NCBI GenBank assembly: GCA_900770765.1
Contig: CAAGLK010000081.1
Coordinates: 1-11,415, forward strand
DNA: 11,415 bases
Direction of reading: 5' to 3'
From: Helicobacteraceae bacterium
Lineage (GTDB): Bacteria > Campylobacterota > Campylobacteria > Campylobacterales > Helicobacteraceae
Below the pieces are notes generated by a model. That model made no database searches. It was given only the letters and a program-made list of their open reading frames with translations, and was not told the origin of the DNA. The position numbers were made by a program, and so were the translations under genes. This document shows, one piece after another, positions 7,210 to 11,415 of the stretch. The number at the start of each line of letters is the position of its first letter. Position 1 is the first letter of the stretch.

Positions 7210-7218
7210 ATTGTAGCA
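7210..7218 (-). promoter_or_regulatory. Extended -10 promoter of aspS-adk-ppa
   Basis: On the minus strand the bases read TGCTACAAT, an extended -10 (TGn plus TACAAT, five of six matches). Upstream is a T-rich, periodically spaced stretch in place of a clear -35, which is usual for sigma-70 promoters in Helicobacter and Campylobacter. Transcription would start near 7203, leaving a leader of about 30 bases before the TTG start of aspS. Confidence 0.6.
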
Positions 7219-7248
7219 GAAAAACATAAAAGACAAAATAAAATTAAG

Positions 7249-7276
7249 TTTAACTTTTTCTTTATTTCGCTAAGAT
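7249..7276 (+). promoter_or_regulatory. Possible weak promoter of the fdhT-fdhU pair
   Basis: TTTAAC (7249-7254) and TAAGAT (7271-7276) are 16 bases apart and could serve as -35 and -10 boxes. The match is only partial. The resulting leader of about 80 bases carries two small inverted repeats: GCTTAA/TTAAGC at 7291-7305 and ACAGCT/AGCTGT at 7308-7339. No better -10 was found in the divergent gap. Confidence 0.3.
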
Positions 7277-7362
7277 TCCGCTTACTTTTCGCTTAAGGTT
7301 TAAGCAAACAGCTACTTCTTTTTCTGCATTTAAAGCTGTCATTATTATTTTTAGGAGTTGTT

Positions 7363-8424
7363 ATGAAATTGGCGATTTGGCCTATTTTGGCTGGTGTTGC
7401 GCTTGGAATCCTAGCGCCTATTTTGGTTTATCTTGGGAATCCGGGCAATATGGGAGTGTGTGCGGCGTGCTTTACGCGTGATATTGCTGGAGCGATTAAT
7501 TTGCATCAAGCAGGAATTGTGCAATATATCCGCCCAGAAATTATTGGGTTAGTTTTAGGAGCATTGGCGGCTTCGTTTTTATTTGGAGAATTCCGCCCTC
7601 GCTCTGGTTCTGCGCCTATTACTCGCTTTATGCTTGGCGTTTTTGCTATGATTGGTGCGTTAGTGTTTTTAGGCTGTCCGTGGAGAATGTGGCTTCGCTT
7701 AAGTGCTGGAGATTTTAGTGCTATTGCTGGAGTTTTTGGGCTAATAGGTGGAATCTTAGTTGGAATCTTTTTTTTAAAAAGAGGATTCTCGCTTGGTAGA
7801 AATCGCCCATCAAGTGCGATTGTAGGGCTATCTTTCCCACTTTTTGCGTTAGGACTTTTTGGATTATTGCTTTGGGGGCTTTTGGATTCTAACTCGCTTG
7901 TGAAATTCTCACAAAAAGGCCCCGGTTCAATGCACGCACCGCTAATTATCTCGCTAATTGTGGGGCTTTTCCTTGGGGCGTTATTTCAAAAATCGCGTTT
8001 TTGTATGATTGCGGCGGTTAGGGATTCCATCATTTTAAGGGATTCTCATATTTTACAAGGCGTAATCGCACTTGTAGTTGCGGCGTTTATTACAAATTTA
8101 TCTTTAGGATTCTTTAATCCAGGATTTACCGGACAGCCAATAGCTCATAATGACACATTGTGGAATTTCTTAGGTATGGGCTTGGCTGGATTTGCCTTCA
8201 CGCTAGCTGGTGGTTGCCCTGGACGGCAGTTAATTTTAAGCGGTGAAGGAGATGGCGATGCTGGTGTGTTTATTTTAGGAATGCTTGTAGGAGCGGCATT
8301 TGCCCATAACTTCGCACTCGCTAGCTCACCTGCTGGGATTGGCGCTAATGCACCTTTTGCGGTGGCGGCTGGATTTGTATTTTGCTTACTTGTGGCAATT
8401 TTTGCAAAAGAGAGGAGAATGTGA
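7363..8424 (+). CDS. fdhT: YedE/YeeE-family membrane transporter, FdhT-like (selenium supply for formate dehydrogenase)
   Basis: A 353-residue polytopic inner-membrane protein with about ten hydrophobic segments, formed of two related YeeE/YedE halves. Family-typical cysteines are visible: Cys33 and Cys36 in GVCAACFTRD, Cys105 in FLGCPWRMWLRL, Cys214 in SRFCMIAAVRD and Cys285 in AGGCPGRQL. YeeE/YedE proteins move sulfur or selenium species into the cell. The subgroup paired with a TusA-like gene corresponds to FdhT of Campylobacter jejuni, needed with FdhU for selenium-dependent formate dehydrogenase activity. The ATG has an AGGAG site five bases upstream, and the stop overlaps the next start by one base (TGATG). 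The family call is firm. Selenium rather than sulfur substrate is inferred from the pairing and from Campylobacterota precedent; no formate dehydrogenase or sel gene is in the window. Confidence 0.82.
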   Translation: MKLAIWPILAGVALGILAPILVYLGNPGNMGVCAACFTRDIAGAINLHQAGIVQYIRPEIIGLVLGALAASFLFGEFRPRSGSAPITRFMLGVFAMIGALVFLGCPWRMWLRLSAGDFSAIAGVFGLIGGILVGIFFLKRGFSLGRNRPSSAIVGLSFPLFALGLFGLLLWGLLDSNSLVKFSQKGPGSMHAPLIISLIVGLFLGALFQKSRFCMIAAVRDSIILRDSHILQGVIALVVAAFITNLSLGFFNPGFTGQPIAHNDTLWNFLGMGLAGFAFTLAGGCPGRQLILSGEGDGDAGVFILGMLVGAAFAHNFALASSPAGIGANAPFAVAAGFVFCLLVAIFAKERRM

Positions 8425-8636
8425 TGATAGAGCTAGATGTAAGGGGGCTAAGCTGCCCAGAGCCTGTGCTGCAGTTAAAGCCACTTTTAGGGACAAATAG
8501 CGAGATTAGAGTGCTTTGTAGTTGTGGTGCAAGCAGCGATAATATCAAACGCCTAGCACAAAACAGCGGCTACAAAGTGGAATCGCAAAAAGAAAGCGGA
8601 GTGGATTTGGAAATTATTTTAAAAACTATACATTAA
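8424..8636 (+). CDS. fdhU: TusA/SirA-like sulfur (selenium) carrier protein, FdhU-like
   Basis: A 70-residue protein with the TusA-family N-terminal motif RGLSCPEPV; Cys11 in the CPxP helix is the expected persulfide or perselenide-carrying residue. The rest fits the small two-layer fold: strand IRVLCS, then a helix around SSDNIKRLAQNSGY. A further Cys32-Ser-Cys34 pair follows the first strand, where TusA-like proteins usually have acidic or polar residues. The start is the ATG at 8424-8426, overlapping the transporter stop. AGGAG lies six bases upstream, and an in-frame ATG at 8382 would only add 14 residues unlike the family. The pair with the YedE-type gene suggests hand-over of imported selenium or sulfur to this carrier. 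Confidence 0.82.
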   Translation: MIELDVRGLSCPEPVLQLKPLLGTNSEIRVLCSCGASSDNIKRLAQNSGYKVESQKESGVDLEIILKTIH

Positions 8637-8638
8637 AT

Positions 8639-8687
8639 AATAAGAGTGAATTTAAGGCAAACACAAAGCCTTATTTCACTGCTTATT
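8639..8687. terminator. Bidirectional hairpin between convergent fdhU and fabI
   Basis: Stem segments AATAAG/CTTATT, AGTGAA/TTCACT and AAGGC/GCCTT stack with only a one-base bulge and a small TTT/AT internal loop around a nine-base loop, giving about 17 pairs. It begins three bases after the fdhU stop, where a terminator is expected. The T-runs on either side are short, so efficiency is uncertain. Confidence 0.6.
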
Positions 8688-8688
8688 T

Positions 8689-8725
8689 AAGATTCTAGCT
8701 ATTTTAAGAAAAAGCTATAAATCTT
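8689..8725 (-). terminator. Second hairpin, just downstream of fabI
   Basis: The paired segments AAGATT/AATCTT, TAGCT/AGCTA and TTTT/AAAA enclose an AAG loop with small interruptions, giving about 15 pairs. It starts seven bases after the fabI stop and abuts the previous hairpin, so it probably ends the tpiA-fabI transcript. It is AT-rich and lacks a strong following T-run on the minus strand. Confidence 0.45.
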
Positions 8726-8731
8726 ACTTGC

Positions 8732-9553
8732 CTACTTCACGCTATCCCACGCCATAGTGGCTTTGCCGTCTTTTTCCTCAACTGCAGCCATACCCATAAT
8801 ATTATATCCACAATCCACATAATGAACCTCACCTGTTACCGCACTTGAAAGTGGCGAGAGTAAATACATAGCGGAGTTTCCAACCTCTTCTATGCTTACA
8901 TTTTTTCTTAAAGGCGCGTTTGCTTCGTTCCATTTTAAAATAAATCTAAAATCACCTATTCCACTAGCCGCAAGTGTCCTTATAGGTCCAGCTGAAATAG
9001 CATTTACACGCACTCCACTAACACCTAAATCATGCGCTAAATATCGCACACTAGACTCTAACGCCGCCTTTGCTACACCCATAACATTATAATGCGCTAC
9101 ATGCTTTACTGCCCCTAAATAGCTAAGTGTTAGAATTGACGCATTATTATTTAAAACAGGAGCTAACTCGCGGCATAACTCAATTAGAGAATAAACAGAA
9201 ACCTCCATTGCCACATTAAAAGCCTCTTTGCTTGTATCTAAAAAACTGCCATCTAAGGCTTCTTTAGGTGCGAAAGCCACGCTATGCACCAGAAAGTCAA
9301 GTTTGCCAAAGTCTTTTTTAATGGATTCTCTTAAAGCTGCAAAATGCTCTTTTTTACTTACATCTAGTTCATAAACAAATTTTTCGCTTCCCATTTCCTC
9401 TGCGATTGGTCGCACTCTTTTTTCTATTTGTTCGTTCATATAAGTTAAAGCGATTGTCGCACCTTGCTCTTTGCAAGCCTTTGTGATTCCATAGGCGATT
9501 GATTTATTATTCGCCACACCTACGATTAAGCCCTTTTTTCCTTGCATTATCAT
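8732..9553 (-). CDS. fabI: Enoyl-[acyl-carrier-protein] reductase (NADH)
   Basis: A 273-residue short-chain dehydrogenase-type enzyme that reduces trans-2-enoyl-ACP in the last step of each fatty-acid elongation cycle; the family is the target of triclosan-type inhibitors. The FabI-type nucleotide-binding start GLIVGVANNKSIAYG is at 8-22. SVAFAPKEAL is at 91-100. The catalytic Tyr155-x6-Lys162 with Tyr145 lies in SYLGAVKHVAHYNVMGVAK. The SAGPIRTLAASGI segment near 187-199 forms part of the substrate loop region. The first ATG is preferred because AAAGGAG lies five bases upstream; a second ATG two codons later is further away. It lies 10 bases after tpiA, the same tpiA-fabI order remembered from H. 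pylori, so a shared transcript is likely. Confidence 0.96.
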   Translation of the reverse strand: MIMQGKKGLIVGVANNKSIAYGITKACKEQGATIALTYMNEQIEKRVRPIAEEMGSEKFVYELDVSKKEHFAALRESIKKDFGKLDFLVHSVAFAPKEALDGSFLDTSKEAFNVAMEVSVYSLIELCRELAPVLNNNASILTLSYLGAVKHVAHYNVMGVAKAALESSVRYLAHDLGVSGVRVNAISAGPIRTLAASGIGDFRFILKWNEANAPLRKNVSIEEVGNSAMYLLSPLSSAVTGEVHYVDCGYNIMGMAAVEEKDGKATMAWDSVK

Positions 9554-9563
9554 TTTTTCTCCT

Positions 9564-10277
9564 TTAGAGTGAATTTTCTATAATTTGACAAAAGCCTTCA
9601 AGCTCCCAGCTTGCACTACCTACAAGCACACCATCTACTCCTTCTATGCTTAAAATTTCACGCACATTTTCAGCCTTTACGCTTCCACCATAGAGAAGTG
9701 GAACTTTACCTACAATTTGCTTTAAACCCTTATGTGTCGCTTCAATATCGTCTAAACTAGCACTTACACCACTGCCAATAGCCCAAATAGGCTCATAAGC
9801 TACAACTAGTTTTTCATAATCTAAAGGAAGCCCTTTTAATTGAGATTCTAAGAATCTTAAGGTGGAATCCAAGCCGCTTTGCCGCACATCTAAGCTCTCA
9901 CCTATGCAAAAAAATATTTTAAAATCTTGTGATTTAAAAAATTCAAATTTTTTTAGACACATTTCATCGCTCTCGCCAATTTCTCGCCTCTCGCTATGAC
10001 CGATTAGAATCCGCTTTATATTAAATTCGCTAAGTTGCTCTAAGCCAATTTCACCTGTAAAAGCACCAGATTCCGCTGGGTAGGCATTTTGAGTGCCTAT
10101 TTTAAAATGCTTAAAAGAATCACATAAAAGTGCCGAAGAAGGAGGAAAAATGCTTATATCAAGCTTCGCACTTTTAGATTCCATCTTTTGTGATAAAAAT
10201 GCCTCTAAGCCTTTTGCATAAGACTCTGTGCTTGCCCTTGTGTGATTACACTTAAAATTACTTGCGATTATTTTCAT
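9564..10277 (-). CDS. tpiA: Triosephosphate isomerase
   Basis: A 237-residue TIM-barrel enzyme interconverting dihydroxyacetone phosphate and glyceraldehyde 3-phosphate, used here mainly in gluconeogenesis and central metabolism if the organism resembles H. pylori. All catalytic residues are present: Asn7 and Lys9 in SNFKCN, His94 in IGHSERR, and Glu162 in AYEPIWAIGSG, whose following residues form the active-site lid. The phosphate-binding YGGSV is at 196-200 and GVLVGSAS at 216-223. It is slightly shorter than the 250-residue norm, as in other Helicobacter. The ATG has AGGAT upstream, and a good -10 box lies about 26 bases before it. Confidence 0.96.
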   Translation of the reverse strand: MKIIASNFKCNHTRASTESYAKGLEAFLSQKMESKSAKLDISIFPPSSALLCDSFKHFKIGTQNAYPAESGAFTGEIGLEQLSEFNIKRILIGHSERREIGESDEMCLKKFEFFKSQDFKIFFCIGESLDVRQSGLDSTLRFLESQLKGLPLDYEKLVVAYEPIWAIGSGVSASLDDIEATHKGLKQIVGKVPLLYGGSVKAENVREILSIEGVDGVLVGSASWELEGFCQIIENSL

Positions 10278-10302
10278 AAGAATCCTAAATTTTTAGCCGC
10301 TA

Positions 10303-10308
10303 TTATAG
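10303..10308 (-). promoter_or_regulatory. TATAAT -10 box of tpiA-fabI
   Basis: A perfect TATAAT on the minus strand lies directly after the stop codon of the upstream glycosyltransferase gene, with AT-rich sequence upstream inside that gene. Transcription would start near 10296 and give a leader of about 20 bases ending in the tpiA ribosome binding site. Promoter role is inferred from the match and position. Confidence 0.6.
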
Positions 10309-11415
10309 CTAAGATTCCACTTTTTTATAATTTTTATAAATTAGCGGAATCTTAAAAGGAAAGCTAAGCGGATTTTTAAGCAACGCCTCTCCTAAGCGGT
10401 AGCTTAAATGCTGCTTATAACGCAATGCCTTTTTATAATCATCATAGCACTCTAGCGGCGGTGGCTTTAGCTGTGGGTTTGCCGCATAAATTACCTTTAA
10501 AATCCTCTGCTCTAGTGCGTGTTTTTGACGGATTTTAAAAAGTCTAAAAGGCAAGGTTAGAATCCTAAGTGGCGTTTTTGCCCCCATAATCGCACTTCCT
10601 AGTTTATAAGCTAGCTGCCCCTTTATCCGCTTACCTGCCCCTAGCGTCTTTGCGCGTAAAATATGCTGGTATTTCTCTAAGGCTTCTCGCAACTCTGGCT
10701 TAAGATTCCACGGGTCTTTTTTAATTAAAAATAACTCTCTAGCCTCATGCAAAAGCCAAGGGAAAAACATTTTTTCAAACTCATCTTTATCGCTTAGATT
10801 CTGGCTAAATTTCTCCATTTCTAAGAAATTTATAAATAAACTCGCATATTTATTATATTTACTCATCGTCGCCTTATCACGCTCAAAGGCTAAAAATAGC
10901 GGATAAAGATGTGAGGATTGTGCTACGCCGCTTTTTGTATTTACATTTATAATAGAATCACTTCTTATTCTATATTTATAAAATCTTTTTGGTAAAACAC
11001 AAATTTTAGAAGCCTGCCAAAATAACAGAGTGCCAAAATGATGGTCTTCATGCATTGCGTCTATAAATTTAAGCCCTATTTTTTGCAAAAATTTAAAGTC
11101 AATCATCCCTTGCCACGCCCACCAGAAGAACTCCAGCCTTTTAGTATCCGCCACCCATTGCTCTCTGCTTAGAATCCGCTCACTATCATAGCCATAAACA
11201 TCCATCTCGCCTACAAAATTACTCTGCCCAGATTCCACAATAGGCTCTAAATTAAACCACACAATATCCACGCCCTTTATTTTTTCAACGCAAGTTTCCA
11301 CACAATCAAGCGCTAAATAATCATCGCTATCAAGGAAAATTAGGTAGTCAATTTGCGATTCTACATTGTTGCCATCTATATTGTCATTGCGAGAGTTTTC
11401 GTAAGAAAACTCGTG
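10309..11415 (-). CDS. Glycosyltransferase family 2-type protein, 5' end outside the window
   Basis: The frame stays open to the window edge, so this is the C-terminal part (368 visible residues) of a larger protein. The segment DYLIFLDSDDYL carries the Asp-x-Asp-Asp nucleotide-sugar and metal-binding motif (visible residues 29-32). Further on, AMHEDHHFG (Glu123-Asp124) resembles the acceptor-side ED motif of GT-A family 2 enzymes, followed by LFWQASKICVLPKRFYKYRIRSDSI. The C-terminal third is basic and aromatic, without clear transmembrane helices, suggesting peripheral membrane attachment. Such enzymes build lipooligosaccharide or other surface glycans; donor and acceptor cannot be told. 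The stretch just before the DxD motif (visible residues 1-20) is encoded partly by a palindromic repeat and lacks the usual ARNxG-like sequence. An in-frame GTG at 11299-11301 is not a credible start because it would lose the DxD motif. Confidence 0.8.
   Translation of the reverse strand, partial: HEFSYENSRNDNIDGNNVESQIDYLIFLDSDDYLALDCVETCVEKIKGVDIVWFNLEPIVESGQSNFVGEMDVYGYDSERILSREQWVADTKRLEFFWWAWQGMIDFKFLQKIGLKFIDAMHEDHHFGTLLFWQASKICVLPKRFYKYRIRSDSIINVNTKSGVAQSSHLYPLFLAFERDKATMSKYNKYASLFINFLEMEKFSQNLSDKDEFEKMFFPWLLHEARELFLIKKDPWNLKPELREALEKYQHILRAKTLGAGKRIKGQLAYKLGSAIMGAKTPLRILTLPFRLFKIRQKHALEQRILKVIYAANPQLKPPPLECYDDYKKALRYKQHLSYRLGEALLKNPLSFPFKIPLIYKNYKKVES
11381..11415. repeat. Palindromic repeat inside the glycosyltransferase gene, running off the window edge
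   Basis: A perfect 8-bp inverted repeat, GAGTTTTC and GAAAACTC around GTAA, occupies 11393-11412. It is preceded by TTGTCATTGC, so the left half reads TCATTGCGAG and then the hairpin. This resembles the CATTGCGAG-type dispersed palindromes seen in several bacterial genomes, which usually close with CTCG..GCAAT; only CTCGTG is visible before the window ends. It is read in frame by the glycosyltransferase. Only one copy is visible here, so its repeat status is inference. Confidence 0.55.

Noticed and set aside
8382..8423. Upstream ATG giving a 14-residue N-terminal extension of the TusA-like protein
   Set aside because: The extension is just the alternate frame of the transporter C-terminus, and the ribosome binding site is correctly spaced for the ATG at 8424.
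8300..8548. Frames overlapping the fdhT-fdhU junction (plus 8300-8500, minus 8345-8548)
   Set aside because: They conflict with two overlapping genes that show clear family motifs and ribosome binding sites.
8892..9092. Plus-strand open frame opposite fabI
   Set aside because: Antisense of the FabI catalytic region, with no supporting signal.
1..11415. Search for tRNA, rRNA, CRISPR arrays, transposases and attachment sites
   Set aside because: No cloverleaf-like, rRNA-like, regularly spaced direct-repeat or transposase-like sequence was recognised by eye on either strand.

Overview
The window looks like chromosomal DNA of a Helicobacter species outside H. pylori, probably from the enterohepatic group. 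The evidence is AT-rich DNA, very frequent GATTC/GAATC motifs, a long poly-G tract in a flagellin-glycosylation-type gene, and proteins resembling remembered H. pylori AspS, Adk, Ppa, FabI and TpiA. No database search was possible, so the species is inferred. Nearly all the window is coding, mostly on the minus strand. No tRNA, rRNA, CRISPR array or insertion sequence was seen.

Right to left on the minus strand, the 11415 edge holds the 3' part of a family-2-type glycosyltransferase. It includes a perfect hairpin repeat read in frame. A strong -10 box in its last codons probably drives tpiA-fabI (glycolysis and fatty-acid synthesis). A two-hairpin convergent terminator zone (8639-8725) separates fabI from the only plus-strand unit, 7363-8636. 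That unit encodes a YedE-family membrane transporter and an overlapping TusA-like protein, which match the FdhT/FdhU pair of Campylobacter (selenium supply for formate dehydrogenase).

A 189-base divergent region leads to aspS-adk-ppa, a compact operon with a biochemical logic: AspRS releases AMP and PPi, Adk recycles AMP, and Ppa removes PPi. A 119-base (ATG-to-stop) gap with two notable palindromes then precedes a second tight operon, dctP-dctQ-dctM-ccdA-pseH. It combines a TRAP dicarboxylate-type transporter, a thiol-reductant membrane protein and a PseH-like acetyltransferase.

The pseH-like gene ends in a 15-G tract directly followed by a stop codon; loss of one G would leave the frame open to the window edge. 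This makes it a candidate phase-variable locus, although the first ~77 bases look unlike the rest and may be poor contig-end sequence. The observations most worth checking are the poly-G switch, the in-frame palindromic repeat in the glycosyltransferase, the operator-like palindrome over the dctP promoter, and the FdhTU pair with its unusual cysteines.
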